From the NCBI GenBank assembly GCA_963969345.1, contig OZ017766.1:3224001-3288000 (forward strand): DNA of 64,000 nucleotides, read 5' to 3'. The notes below the pieces were generated by a model. It saw only the letters and a program-made list of their open reading frames with translations. It did not search any database and was not told where the DNA came from. Origin of the DNA: Turbatrix aceti (Eukaryota > Nematoda > Chromadorea > Rhabditida > Panagrolaimidae). Made by a program: the position numbers and the translations under genes. Shown here in pieces: positions 10,993 through 24,447 of the stretch (the first letter of the stretch is position 1; every line of letters starts with the position of its first letter).

Positions 10993-12420
10993 CCGGGAAG
11001 AGATATTTGAGCTGCGTGAGACTTATCGGCGTTTGTTCGATTTTCAAGTTTCTCTGCCTCCAGACAACCCTGTACACCGTGATTTACGGTGACTAACAAT
11101 TTAACCGGTGCCATTGTCTACACGAAAAACCTTTCGAGCTTCTGCCCAGATGAGATGTCATTCCTTAGTTAGACCTGAGTGAGGTGCATTTTTTCTCTGC
11201 TGATTCGTTTTCCCTTGCCTAGAAAATAATAGAAAGCGTATACGCGATTGTCTTTTAACCGTTGTCTTTGCCGGTTTTGCTAGTTTGAAGTTTCGTAGCA
11301 ATGAAGAACCATTTATTTTCCATCGATCGAAAAAAAACGGACAGGGGACGGCACTTGGTCAAAACAAGACAAGTGGCAATAACAGTCGCTAAGAAGGTAA
11401 ATAGGTGCAGTTCAGCAAAGGTTAAGCTGCCGCTCCGAAAGACGAGAAGCTCGGTTGCATAACGACCGTATCGGACGAGACTGTTTCAAGAAAACAGGCA
11501 AGGTGGTATTGGAACGCAGCTGTGATGGACACTTGCACCCATCGTGCACCACTCCTTGTCCAGAACGGGGTGAATTGCGTTGAGTCATAGTCAGATGAAT
11601 GCATTGAACGTGATTTTCCACCTGCAACACGTGTTTGCGTGGTGTGAACTTTTTGTTGTGATCAAAGAAATATTTTTTTGTGCAAGGCACAATCTATCTG
11701 CAACTGCACATGCGAAGAAAAGTGGTTTCCGGCTCAAAGAACGGACTTGAAAACAATCAACAGCAAAGCATAGGGTGCTGCGACGGATGCCGTTACTGCG
11801 TGACGACGTTTGAAAAACTTGGCGAGCGTCACTTTGATCGGCCTCTCGGATTTTGACGTTTTCAATTTCAAGCGCTTGAATGTTACAACTGTGAGCACAC
11901 GTGCATCGACGACAGCTGATCTGTCTGCCGATTTGCTGTCACCGGGATCTTTGCTTTTCGCGGGAAGTAAAAATGCCAATCAAGAATGAAGCGGGTGTGG
12001 TCCTTGTTTACCTCACATCAGACAAAGCTGCGTGAAAGCAAAAAGACAACAAGCACTTACCTTTTTCAGTACATCGAGATAAAAAAGGACGTTAAAGGAC
12101 ACTTATGCTTTGGTCTTTTAAATATCTATGCGCAGGACAAAAGCAGCGCAAGCATTTTTTCACACAAAAGCCCCGCCCCTCGGCGAAGGTGTTGAACAGG
12201 GAGCAAGACGGAGAGCCAGCACGGGCTTCTTTGCTGCTTTGCACTACCTGATCGGAGGACGACGACACGCCGCTTCTACCACCTGACCGGTATTTTTGCT
12301 GTACGGCACGAGAGCCGCACCTGGATCCCTCGAAGCTCAAGGCCTCGCTCGCCGACTTGTGGTAGTCGGCAGAAGTCGTATCGGTGAAAGCACCTCATTC
12401 CCTCCGTCCTCCACTTCGTC
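10993..12420. other. intergenic sequence upstream of the insulin-like gene
   Basis: No coding exon or RNA gene was recognised. The promoter of the insulin-like gene presumably lies in the last few hundred bases, but no individual site could be supported. Confidence 0.4.
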
Positions 12421-13255
12421 ATGGCATCCGTAGTCACACACCTGTGCTTCCTGGTTGCGCTGTTTCTGGTGGTCCAGTGCAACCCTCTCATCGACAGCCT
12501 CCTTCTGTACCCCGATGACCACGAAGTTCGCATCTGCGGACGCCGGCTCATTCAAACGGTCCAGAGACTCTGCAACTACCGAGTTGCCGTGCACATCGAG
12601 GGTGAGTTTCTCTTTCAGCCGTAAAGTGTACCAGACCAGGCGTTTTTGGTCTTGATATGAATTCAAATTCCAAGCACTGACATGAGTTCAAATTCATTCC
12701 TTTCTCGTCACCTCGGTCGCTATGCAGAGCGACCGGAGAGACCAAGAAGGCCACTCGCTTGTTTGCATGTCCGCAAAGATGAAACAAACGCGTTCATTCT
12801 TTGCCTCGGGCAACAACTAGCATACCGCATTCCTCCCGCTCCTGTAGATACTCTTCAGAATCGCCACCAAGTTGTTTATTTGTTTTGGACACTTTGGGTC
12901 TTGATTAGACAAGCGTGTTACGATTTTGTCTGTCGGAGGACAACGAGGGGAAGGGGGAGAGTTATTCAATCGCAGCCCTCCCAGACAACTCAGAGGAATG
13001 CCTTGTCTGGTGACCCCTATGATGGGTGCTTTGAAAAAGAAATTTATGTCACAGGTCGATCGTCTAAGCGTTTGCTAAACTTCACGTTGTACAATTAGCG
13101 CAATTGATAACTGATAGGCTGCAGGAATGACATTGACAGTTTCAGGTCACTCTCGACAGCGCCGGGGCCTGGCTCACGAGTGCTGCTCAAACACGTGCAC
13201 CATCGGACACATGAAGACGTTCTGCGAGTCCCCCGTCTTCAGCCATACGGCGTAG
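12421..13255 (+). CDS. insulin-like peptide precursor
   Basis: Secreted insulin/IGF-superfamily ligand, 96 aa, from exons 12421-12601 and 13146-13255 (donor GTGAGT, acceptor GTTTCAG, phase 1). Residues 1-20 form a signal peptide. The B chain carries CGRRLIQTVQRLC, the insulin C-G-x2-L pattern with eleven residues between the cysteines (39 and 51). A short C-peptide ends in RQRR (residues 64-67), a furin/kex-type cleavage site. The A chain begins GLAHECCSNTC and ends in FC, so its cysteines (73, 74, 78, 87) follow the canonical CC-x3-C-x8-C spacing. Six cysteines predict the three classical disulfides, unlike the eight-cysteine nematode insulin types. The product would be expected to act through a DAF-2-type receptor. 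The 544-bp intron falls between the B and A regions. Which C. elegans ins gene it matches cannot be judged. Confidence 0.93.
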
Positions 13256-15812
13256 CTTCTTGATAGCCGTCCGCACTTGGCATCAGAAGTCCTGTAAATA
13301 CAAAAAGTGCGAACGAACGAAACTGTCCAATGATGTGTTTGGAAAGACGCCTGCATTGACCCCTACTAGAAGTCAGTGCCCATTGTGCACTCCACAAATC
13401 AAGCTGCAGTGATGCGTAGAAGAGTAATCATGTACAAATCTCGTGAAACAGGATGAATCATGTGTTCCAGGAAATCTAAGAATGGGTTCTGCGTTTTTTG
13501 GATATTTTTGATGTGTGCCAAATTTTTTTTAATTTATTTTTGATACTGTATGTATAATTGTACGGGCCCGATGCAAACAGAACCCTGATAAAGTTTTTAA
13601 TTCTGATGTGAAAAACAAAAAACACGACGCGAAAAATGACAGGTTCACTGACCTGTAGAGCGGTGTCTTTTCGCGCACAACGGTTGCCGAACTTGGAAAA
13701 GCGGCAACCTGTTTGCTGCACCTGTTTGGCAGATGAGCCTAAAATAGGCATTTGTGGACACAAAGAACAGGATTAACATAAGTGCCAGTAGACGATCAAA
13801 GAATATTCTAGCGTACTTTTCGGTACGAAACAAGTGCTCTGTTGTTTTTCAGCGCGAGAGAAAAAACATTAGCTGCCAACCAGTCAGTCAGGTTTCCAAA
13901 AATCAAAAAGTTTCGAACTAAAAAAAGATTTCCATATGTCACCCACAGTTCTGAATAATAAGGTATTATCATTTTTGTAAAAAAATTTTTTTACCTTTCT
14001 ATATTTATTTTTTAACAGTATGGTAAGTAACAAGCAAAAAACAGAGAAACGTCGAACGTTTCTTGTAGTCATTCTGGCGTTTTTTTACCGTTTTGATTCT
14101 GGGTTAAATTCCAAACACGTTCAAAAGTTTTTTCGACTTTTTCTCCGCACTTGTTTGCATGTCCGCATGGGTATAAAAAATCAAATATTGAGGTTTAGTG
14201 CATTTTTGGTTTTTGTCTAAATAAAAAATTTTGATACCAAAACTTTGAGTATGAGTCAGGAAAATTGTTTTTGTTGTCTCCGAAGTTGTTAAGGCAAGTT
14301 TTCAGAATCCCGTTTCCGGGGACCTTAACCTCCCCTGTTTGACATGCTCGCATTTCAAATACACGGATTTACCCTTGAAGCTACAATAACTTGTAGTCAG
14401 CGCAAACCACTTTCCCCAACAACTTTTTTTGGCGAGAAAACGTTCTTGATCATTTGCGTAGAAAGCTACATAAACTGATTGACTACAAAGCTACAACCAG
14501 CTCAGACTCAGTAAGTAATATGTATGTCGCGCGATGTTAGCATACCTCCAAATCGCCTCCGTCTATTTGTTCACTTTTTCGAAGAAAAAGAAAATGCATG
14601 AGGCCGTGCATCCCCGTGCTTAGGGACCTATCGAGACAGTCATGGACTCTACCTGAACGAAGAAAAAAGAACATTTAAAATCTATCCGTGCGAAAGCGTA
14701 AGTTTATCCGACAGATGGACAAACTAACCGGCCGGCTTCCGGTTTGGAAGCCTACAGGCTGAGAATTTCAGCCAACTGACCGCCGCCTGTTCTAGGGGCT
14801 CTATGTAAGCACGCTTGTTTGCGCGCGCTCCCTTGCTGATACGCATCCCCGTTGATCCAGGAAAAAACTTAGTTTCTTCAAATTTTTTGATGTCCTGCGC
14901 TACGCGATTATAATGGCCTCATCAGACCCTCTTCAGAGCCCGCTACATCTAATCAAGTTTTTTTCTTTGTTTTGCTCGCGGTCGGCGCTTTGATGTTGTC
15001 GCTGCTTCCGGATTGCTTACATCTGGTCATTGTCTACCTGCGCAAAAAATACTTCTTACAGTCTCATTTGGTGATCAGTTACGTTCTCTTCGGTTGTTAC
15101 CTGAAAGAGTGGTCGCTCGGTGGCGCAGGTGTTCAAATTTGGGGTTCTGAAATAGTTTCTGTGGTTTTATCCCCTGCGGCGGTCGTCGTGTCGTAAGCTG
15201 CATCGATTGCTCACCTTTTGATCATGCGCGCTCTTGAGTACAAAAAAATTCAATAGTATTTTGACAACTATCTAAGCTTTTTTTTGCTGAAGGGGTCACT
15301 CTGGGCCTCGGCAGTTTTTTCTTGGTCAAAGTCCTCTTGCCCAAAACCCGGTCGTATCCCTGGTAGCGGCAAAGCCGTTGTTGCATAATTTTCAAGGCTA
15401 AGTGAAAAATGGACTTCATTGTCCCTTTTTTGCCTGGTACGGAGCCTTTGTTGATTCGGGCGTCCTTTAACACGCTTATTTACCTTCCGGGGATCACAAC
15501 AACAGTTTTCTGCAAGTTGCGCAACCTTTTTGTGGTTTCTGTTGATTTCAAAAAAAAGTCCATTTTAGAAGGTTTCTTTTCTGCTTGGCTGTACGAATTT
15601 GAATTCTGAGTGACAGACCTGGTGCGCATACCTGGGCTCTGCTTCCACCCAAAACAAACACCGCTCTCAGCTTACCACCCTTTGGCGCTTTTTGGAGATG
15701 ACCATGTGGCTGGTTAGATGCCATTGTGGACAGGACCTATTTTCGTGCTTGACCTATCGAATTTCTGCGCTCCCGAAATTTTTTATACTACCGTGTTTTT
15801 TTCAGAAACGGC
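13256..15812. other. long intergenic sequence
   Basis: About 2.5 kb with no recognised exon. Open frames such as the one near 14972-15196 lack supporting splice or family signals. Confidence 0.4.
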
Positions 15813-17283
15813 ATGGACGGCTCGGAGGTTGCCTTCAGGCTAGGAGCCATTTTTATGCTACTTTTCATCACCTGTGAATCACAGTCAGGTAAGGTAAAAG
15901 ACCTGAGAATCACAGTTCATCGAGTTTTGCAGACAACTCAACTATAAACTCGACGGCAATCCAGGAACGGACACCCGAAATAATTTATCACCCTCTGTAC
16001 TACCCTGCCATGGGCCCAGCTCTTTCTGACGATGAATCCACACCACTGCCCGCGAATCAGACGGGATCGGGAGTGATATCGATCATCAGTCCCCCAAATG
16101 AGCCCGGCATCAACAACACCTACCCCTGGCTGATGCCTCAGCCGGACTACAGCAACGACGAGGACGAATCGAGTTTCAGCGAGATTTGGTCCAAGTCGCT
16201 CAACGAGTCCAGTCTCTTCAGTCGATCATTCGTGCCGGCAGGACCGGGGTCAATGCCTAGGCCGGGATTGATTCCCCAGCCTCCGATGATCTACCACTAC
16301 ATCCGGTACCAGGTGGTCTTGCTTCAGGTGCACGGTACGCTAGACAACTTTTTCTCCGGGTAAAATGTTTCTTTTTCAGCCATTTTAATGGTGATCGCGT
16401 TCACTTTCTTCCTCCCAGTTGGCATGATGTTCGGCAGGTACTTCAAAGGTCACTGGCCCAACACGACCCTCTTTGGCAGTCGCATGTGGTTCCACGTAGG
16501 TTTTCAGAAATTTTGAAAATGCTAAAAAAAACTTTTTCAGCTGCACCGAATCTTCCTGCTCTTTGGCATCGGCTGCAGCATCGCCGCCTTCGCCGTGATC
16601 TTTGCCCGCGAGCAGTGGCAATGGGTCGGCCCGAAGGCTACTCGCCCCGCTCGATATGTCTGTAACTTTTGCCACCTGTCCGGGTCACGAACCAACTTTT
16701 CAGAACCTCCGCTGGCCCCAGATCCACGCCATGCTTGGGTTGCTGGCGTGCTGCCTCACCTGGGCCCAGCCCCTGAACGCTGTTTTTCGCTGCGCACCCG
16801 GCAGTGGTTTCCGATGGATGTTCGCAGTCTTCCACGGCTTCTTCGGCTTTGCTGCCTTTGCCCTGGGTTGCGCGGCGATCACCATTGCGACCATCTACTT
16901 CCGGCCGGTGTTCCTCAATCACTCCGCCGCCTTCGGAGTCTACATCGCCTTCCTCGCAGTGACGGCGGCTGCCATTGTGATTTTTGAGATCCTTCAGCTG
17001 AGGCTGTGGTCTCGGCAAAGGAAGAACGTAGCCGCCATGGATCGCGAGGTGCGGCGTCCAGACGGCAGCAGGCACATCACGCTCTCCATGACCACCAGCG
17101 CGGTGAGTTGAATACCTTTGGCGAGAAGGGACGTGACAACCTTTTCAGACCCATAAAATAATGACGTTCCTCTTCCTGCTGTACGTGCTGGCCTGCATCG
17201 CCGCCACCGTGGCGATCACCGTGCTGATTGGTCTCAAGCGTCCATTCCGCCATCTGCGACCCTATTTGCCTATGCTTCCGTAA
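15813..17283 (+). CDS. cytochrome b561-type membrane protein, copy A
   Basis: Six exons, 15813-15888, 15933-16334, 16380-16495, 16541-16657, 16704-17102 and 17149-17283, with consistent phases, give 414 aa. The start follows TTTTTTCAG by ten bases, suiting trans-splicing. A signal peptide (residues 1-25) is followed by an acidic, proline-rich extracellular stretch and then six membrane spans. The four histidines expected as the two haem-ligand pairs of the b561 fold are present: VHAILM, FHLHRIF, IHAMLGLL and FHGFFGF. By family knowledge it should pass electrons across a membrane, for example from ascorbate to ferric iron; no DOMON domain is visible. Its last exon (ending RPFRHLRPYLPMLP) differs from those of copies B-E but matches the orphan exon behind copy D. 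The donor of exon 4 (TAT/GTCTGT) is the weakest splice call. Confidence 0.85.
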
Positions 17284-17411
17284 ACACTCCTTACCTCTGG
17301 CTTGACGGTGACTGTGCCCAGTACCAGATCACCTCTCCCTTTCCAACCTTCCCTAAAAACCGAGAGTCCTGCTGTCGCTTGCCTACACGTGTCTCTTTTT
17401 TTAAACTAAAC

Positions 17412-20400
17412 AAGGCTAAAGGGGGGGCCCCCTACGGGGGCCCCAGGAAGGGAAAAGGAAGGAAGGGGAAGGCAAGGTAAAGGTATCAAGGAAGGATCAG
17501 AAGGATCGTAAAATCGAAAAGGATCGTCTATCGTTTTGTTGTTTATTTTCTTTTTGCCCGTTTTACGTTTATCTTTTGCCGATCATAATTTTACCGATAA
17601 GAATTATTTTTTGTTATTATCTTTTAGAATAACCGATAATTTGCATATTATCAAAATCAAATCAAATACATATAATCGTTTTTTGACCCGCTTTCAAACT
17701 TAAAAATATTATAATACATAAATATAATGGGGGCCCCTTCGGGGCCCCATGTAATTTGTTTTACGCTTTTGTAAAATATAAGTAATAATGTTGCTTTTCA
17801 ATATCGCGCATCTTTCGTCACCGCCTAATAAATCCTCGCCCGCTGCAATCGCTTATTGACCCGTTTCAATGCATAAAACCAAACACAAAAAAATATTCAA
17901 AGAATATGTACTAACACTAACACTGGGGGCCAGGAAAAATAGCAATTTAACAAAAATCATTAAATTATGATACACGAATCAAATCATCAAAATTAATAAC
18001 AACAATCATTTGTTTTGCCATCTTTCGCCATCACCCAATCGCCCACTGTCACCGCCGTTGCGGTTCTCTCGACTGATGGCATGTGCGGCGCCGTCCGTCT
18101 CTGCACCCGCTGTCTTGTCCGCCCCCACACCATGGATTTCATTTTCTGAGAGATCAAAAAATTGAATTATTCAAATTAATGTTTAAAATGTTGAAAAAAT
18201 GTTTTTCATACTCAGCAAAAAATGGCAATGCTATTGATATCACATTTGCCCCTACCCCAGTATCTAGCAAAAATTATTTTTTTTAAAACCAAAAATTCAA
18301 ATTTGTTCATTTTTGATTTTTGATTGTCAAATGACCCATCATTATGATTGCCTTTTTCCGAGGAATTCAAAAATATTTTTTTCAACATTTTTAAAATTAG
18401 TTTAACAGAATCATTTTTTTGTCTTACGCAATCGTCCGCGCGCTATCGCTCGCTCGCTCACACTCACCCACTTGACCCTGCGCGCCGCCTCCTCCCTCTA
18501 TCGCGCTTTCGCCATTGACTATTTTGACAATTATGATAAAGCGTGCATTATCTTTTTCAAATCAATGGCTCCGGACCTAATGGCCCGCCAAACCGTTTAC
18601 AGCGTAAAATTTGGATTTTATCGAATATACATACCGTAAAATTAAAATTGTGTCTTTGTAAAAACACCTTACTATATAGAGAGGTAACAAGGCTAAAGGG
18701 GGGGCCCCCTACGGGGGCCCCAGGAAGGGAAAAGGAAGGAAGGGGAAGGCAAGGTAAAGGTATCAAGGAAGGATCAGAAGGATCGTAAAATCGAAAAGGA
18801 TCGTTTATCGTTTTGTTGTTTATTTTCTTTTTGCCCGTTTTTCGTTTATCTTTTGCCGATCATAATTTTACCGATAGAAAATAATTATTTTTTGTTATTA
18901 TCTTTTAGAATAACCGATAATTTGCATATTATCAAAATCAGATCAAATACATATAATCGTTTTTTGACCCGCTTTAAAAATATTGGAATACATAAATACA
19001 ATGGGGGCCCCTTTGGGGCCCCATGTAATTTGTTTGACGCTTTTGTAAAACATAAGTAATAATGTTGCTTTTCAATATCGCGCATCTTTCGCCATCGCCT
19101 AATAAATCCTCGCCCGCTGCAATCGCTTATTGACCCGTTTCAAAGCATAACACCAAACACAAAAAAATATTCAAAGAATATGTACTAACACTAACACTGG
19201 GGCCCAGGAAAAATAGCAATTTAACAAAAATCATAAAATTATGTGATACATAAATCATCAAAATTAATAACAACAATCTCTTGTTTTGCCATCTTTCGCC
19301 ATCACCCAATCGCCCACTGTCACCGCCGTTGCGGTTCTCTCGACTGATGGCATGTGCGCCGTCCGTCTCTGCACCCGCTGTCTGTTCCGCCCACTCACCA
19401 TGGATTTCATTTTCTGAGAGATCAAAAAATTGAATTATTCAAATTAATTTTTAAAATGTTGAAAAAATGTTTTTCATACGCAGCAAAAAATGTCAATGCT
19501 ATTGATATCACATTTGCCCCTACCCCAGTATCTAGCAAAAATTATTTTTTTTAAAATCAAAAATTCAAATTTGTTCATTTTTGATTTTTGATTGTCAAAT
19601 GACCCATCATTATGATTGCCTATTTCCGAGGAATTCAAAAATATTTTTTTCAACATTTTTAAAATTAATTTAACAGAATCATTTTTTTGTCTTACGCAAT
19701 CGTCCTTGCGCTATCGCTCGCTCGCTCACACTCACCCACTTGACCCTGCGCGCCGCCTCCTCCCTCTATCGCGCTTTCGCCATTGACTATTTTGACAATT
19801 ATGATAAAGCGTGCATTATCTTTTTCAAATCAATGGCTCCGGACCTAATGGCCCGCCAAACCGTTATCAGCGTAAAATTTGGATTTTATCGAATATACAT
19901 ACCGTAAAATTAAAATTGTGTCTTTGTAAAAACACCTTACTATATAGAGAGGTAACAAGGCTAAAGGGGGGGCCCCCTACGGGGGCCCCAGGAAGGGAAA
20001 AGGAAGGAAGGGGAAGGCAAGGTAAAGGTATCAAGGAAGGATCAGAAGGATCGTAAAATCGAAAAGGATCGTTTATCGTTTTGTTGTTTATTTTCTTTTT
20101 GCCCGTTTTTCGTTTATCTTTTGCCGATCATAATTTTACCGATAGAAAATAATTATTTTTTGTTATTATCTTTTAGAATAACCGATAATTTGCATATTAT
20201 CAAAATCAGATCAAATACATATAATCGTTTTTTGACCCGCTTTAAAAATATTGGAATACATAAATACAATGGGGGCCCCTTTGGGGCCCCATGTAATTTG
20301 TTTGACGCTTTTGTAAAACATAAGTAATAATGTTGCTTTTCAATATCGCGCATCTTTCGCCATCGCCTAATAAATCCTCGCCCGCTGCAATCGCTTATTG

Positions 20401-23400
20401 ACCCGTTTCAAAGCATAACACCAAACACAAAAAAATATTCAAAGAATATGTACTAACACTAACACTGGGGCCCAGGAAAAATAGCAATTTAACAAAAATC
20501 ATAAAATTATGTGATACATAAATCATCAAAATTAATAACAACAATCTCTTGTTTTGCCATCTTTCGCCATCACCCAATCGCCCACTGTCACCGCCGTTGC
20601 GGTTCTCTCGACTGATGGCATGTGCGCCGTCCGTCTCTGCACCCGCTGTCTGTTCCGCCCACTCACCATGGATTTCATTTTCTGAGAGATCAAAAAATTG
20701 AATTATTCAAATTAATTTTTAAAATGTTGAAAAAATGTTTTTCATACGCAGCAAAAAATGTCAATGCTATTGATATCACATTTGCCCCTACCCCAGTATC
20801 TAGCAAAAATTATTTTTTTTAAAATCAAAAATTCAAATTTGTTCATTTTTGATTTTTGATTGTCAAATGACCCATCATTATGATTGCCTATTTCCGAGGA
20901 ATTCAAAAATATTTTTTTCAACATTTTTAAAATTAATTTAACAGAATCATTTTTTTGTCTTACGCAATCGTCCTTGCGCTATCGCTCGCTCGCTCACACT
21001 CACCCACTTGACCCTGCGCGCCGCCTCCTCCCTCTATCGCGCTTTCGCCATTGACTATTTTGACAATTATGATAAAGCGTGCATTATCTTTTTCAAATCA
21101 ATGGCTCCGGACCTAATGGCCCGCCAAACCGTTATCAGCGTAAAATTTGGATTTTATCGAATATACATACCGTAAAATTAAAATTGTGTCTTTGTAAAAA
21201 CACCTTACTATATAGAGAGGTAACAAGGCTAAAGGGGGGCCCCCTTCGGGGGCCCCAGGAAGGGAAAGGGAAGGAAGGGGAAGGCAAGGCAAGGCAAGGT
21301 AAAGGCATCAAGGAAGGATCAGAAGGATCGTAAAATCGAAAAGGATCGTCTATCGTTTTGTTGTTTATTTTCTTTTTGCCCGTTTTTCGTTTATCTTTTG
21401 CCGATCATAATTTTACCGATAGAAAATAATTATTTTTTGTTATTATCTTTTCAGAATAACCGACGATTTGCATATTATCAAAATCAAATCAAATACATAT
21501 AATCGTTTTTTGACCCGCTTTAAAAATATTGGAATACATAAATATAATGGGGGCCCCTTCGGGGCCCCATGTAATTTGTTTTACGCTTTTGTAAAATATA
21601 AGTAATAATGTTGCTTTTCAATATCGCGCATCTTTCGCCATCGCCTAATAAATCCTCGCCCGCTGCAATCGCTTATTGACCCGTTTCAAAGCATAACACC
21701 AAACACAAAAAAATATTCAAAGAATATGTACTAACACTAACACTGGGGCCCAGGAAAAATAGCAATTTAACAAAAATCATAAAATTATGTGATACATAAA
21801 TCATCAAAATTAATAACAACAATCTCTTGTTTTGCCATCTTTCGCCATCACCCAATCGCCCACTGTCACCGCCGTTGCGGTTCTCTCGACTGATGGCATG
21901 TGCGGCGCCGTCCGTCTCTGCACCCGCTGTCTGGTCCGCCCACTCACCATGGATTTCATTTTCTGAGAGATCAAAAAATTGAATTATTCAAATTAATTTT
22001 TAAAATGTTGAAAAAATGTTTTTCATACTCAGCAAAAAATGGCAATGCTATTGATATCACATTTGCCCCTACCCCAGTATCTGGCACAAATTATTTTTTT
22101 GTAAACCAAAAATTCAAATTTGTTCATTTTTGATTTTTGATTGTCAAATGACCCATCATTATGATTGCCTATTTCCGAGGAATTCAAAAATATTTTTTTC
22201 AACATTTTTAAAATTAATTTAACAGAATCATTTTTTTGTCTTACGCAATCGTCCTTGCGCTATCGCTCGCTCGCTCACACTCACCCACTTGACCCTGCGC
22301 GCCGCCTCCTCCCTCTATCGCGCTTTCGCCATTTTTGATGACAAAATTTTGACAATTATGATAAAGCGCGCATTATCTTTTTCAAATGAATGCCTCCGGA
22401 CCTAATGGTTCCCGCCAGACCGTTGATAGCGTAAAATTTGGATTTTATCGAATATACATACCGTAAAATTAAAATTGTGTCCTTGCAGAAACACCTTACT
22501 ATATAGAGAGGTAACAAGGCTAAAGGGGGGGCCCCCTACGGGGGCCCCAGGAAGGGAAAGGGAAGGAAGGGGAAGGCAAGGCAAGGCAAGGTAAAGGCAT
22601 CAAGGAAGGATCAGAAGGATCGTAAAATCGAAAAGGATCGTTTATCGTTTTGTTGTTTATTTTCTTTTTGCCCGTTTTTCGTTTATCTTTTGCCGATCAT
22701 AATTTTACCGATAGAAAATAATTATTTTTTGTTATTATCTTTTAGAATAACCGATAATTTGCATATTATCAAAATCAGATCAAATACATATAATCGTTTT
22801 TTGACCCGCTTTAAAAATATTGGAATACATAAATACAATGGGGGCCCCTTTGGGGCCCCATGTAATTTGTTTGACGCTTTTGTAAAACATAAGTAATAAT
22901 GTTGCTTTTCAATATCGCGCATCTTTCGCCATCGCCTAATAAATCCTCGCCCGCTGCAATCGCTTATTGACCCGTTTCAAAGCATAACACCAAACACAAA
23001 AAAATATTCAAAGAATATGTACTAACACTAACACTGGGGCCCAGGAAAAATAGCAATTTAACAAAAATCATAAAATTATGTGATACATAAATCATCAAAA
23101 TTAATAACAACAATCTCTTGTTTTGCCATCTTTCGCCATCACCCAATCGCCCACTGTCACCGCCGTTGCGGTTCTCTCGACTGATGGCATGTGCGGCGCC
23201 GTCCGTCTCTGCACCCGCTGTCTGTTCCGCCCACTCACCATGGATTTCATTTTCTGAGAGATCAAAAAATTGAATTATTCAAATTAATTTTTAAAATGTT
23301 GAAAAAATGTTTTTCATACGCAGCAAAAAATGGCAATGCTATTGATATCACATTTGCCCCTACCCCAGTATCTAGCACAAATTATTTTTTTTAAAACCAA

Positions 23401-23804
23401 AAATTCAAATTTGTTCATTTTTGATTTTTGATTGTCAAATGACCCATCATTATGATTGCCTATTTCCGAGGAATTCAAAAATATTTTTTTCAACATTTTT
23501 AAAATTAATTTAACAGAATCATTTTTTTGTCTTACGCAATCGTCCTTGCGCTATCGCTCGCTCGCTCACACTCACCCACTTGACCCTGCGCGCCGCCTCC
23601 TCCCTCTATCGCGCTTTCGCCATTTTTGATGACAAAATTTTGACAATTATGATAAAGCGCGCATTATCTTTTTCAAATCAATGGCTCCGGACCTAATGGC
23701 CCGCCAAACCGTTATCAGCGTAAAATTTGGATTTTATCGAATATACATACCGTAAAATTAAAATTGTGTCTTTGTAAAAACACCTTACTATATAGATAGG
23801 TAAT
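17412..23804. repeat. satellite array, five tandem units of ~1.27-1.29 kb
   Basis: Units begin AAGGCTAAAGGGG at 17412, 18689, 19957, 21225 and 22516, giving lengths of about 1277, 1268, 1268, 1291 and 1289 bp. Units 2 and 3 look identical along their length; units 4 and 5 share a ~21-bp longer variant near their 3' ends (CATTTTTGATGACAAAATTT). Each unit has two G/C hairpins in an AT-rich background: GGGGCCCCC-TAC or TTC-GGGGGCCCC at its start, and GGGGCCCC-TTC or TTT-GGGGCCCC about 315 bp later. A purine (GGAA)-rich tract follows the first hairpin. The array sits in the 3' flank of copy A, at a site seen uninterrupted near 29820. Recurrent 60-84-codon frames are by-products of the repetition. 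Confidence 0.95.
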
Positions 23805-24447
23805 CATGCTGAAATCTAAACAATATAAAATACAAACCTAAAACAAATTTTTTTATTTTTTACATTTTCCAAGTTATGAACACTAATGCCTACCTGCACC
23901 GGATCGGAAGGCGTCCGCAAATTCTCCCAACTCACCTATATATAAACATGGGAGTAAACCCCGAATCAGGATAGCAATTCAGGAGGCTATTGCGTTTAAA
24001 AGTCGTTACTTGTCTTCATAGTAGTTGATTTTTGCACGCGAAATAAAAAATTAAAAAAAAGCAGAAATAAAAAAGGGTTTTACAGTGCAATTTTTGAAAA
24101 AGCTCCAGTTTTTTTGACAGGGAACACTTGGTGCACATATTGTTCCCCTTGATCTAATTCGTGTGCTTTGAGAACTAATCAGCTAACAACGCGGTGTTTC
24201 GGATTCTGATCGCGTGTTTTGACTTTTGACTTCTGAAAAAAAACATATTTCCAAAAAAATATTGTTTTGTTTATTTATTTGCCACAGGTTGCCAAAAGTC
24301 AGACCGCTGCACCTTTGAAGTCTTTACAATGAAATATATTGTTTTCATAATTATGATTTGTGTACTTGCGTGATACTTGAATGTGATAATTTATTGGGCA
24401 AAAGTGATAATAAAGGCAAGAGCTCCATTTTCAGAGAAACAAGTGCC
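23805..24447. other. intergenic sequence between satellite and copy B
   Basis: The first ~35 bases continue the A-type 3' flank interrupted by the satellite. The rest is AT-rich. TTTTCAG lies about 15 bases upstream of the copy B start, a likely trans-splice acceptor. Confidence 0.5.

Noticed and set aside
17421..17455. G/C hairpins as transcription terminators
   Set aside because: Intrinsic terminators of this kind are bacterial; here the hairpins are part of a satellite.
17412..23804. Recurrent 60-84-codon frames in every satellite unit
   Set aside because: They recur only because the unit does. They are AT-rich, overlap on both strands and lack splice or family signals.
17412..23804. Repeated units as a CRISPR-like array
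   Set aside because: Units are ~1.27 kb in direct tandem with no short repeat/spacer pattern, and the sequence is a nematode genome.
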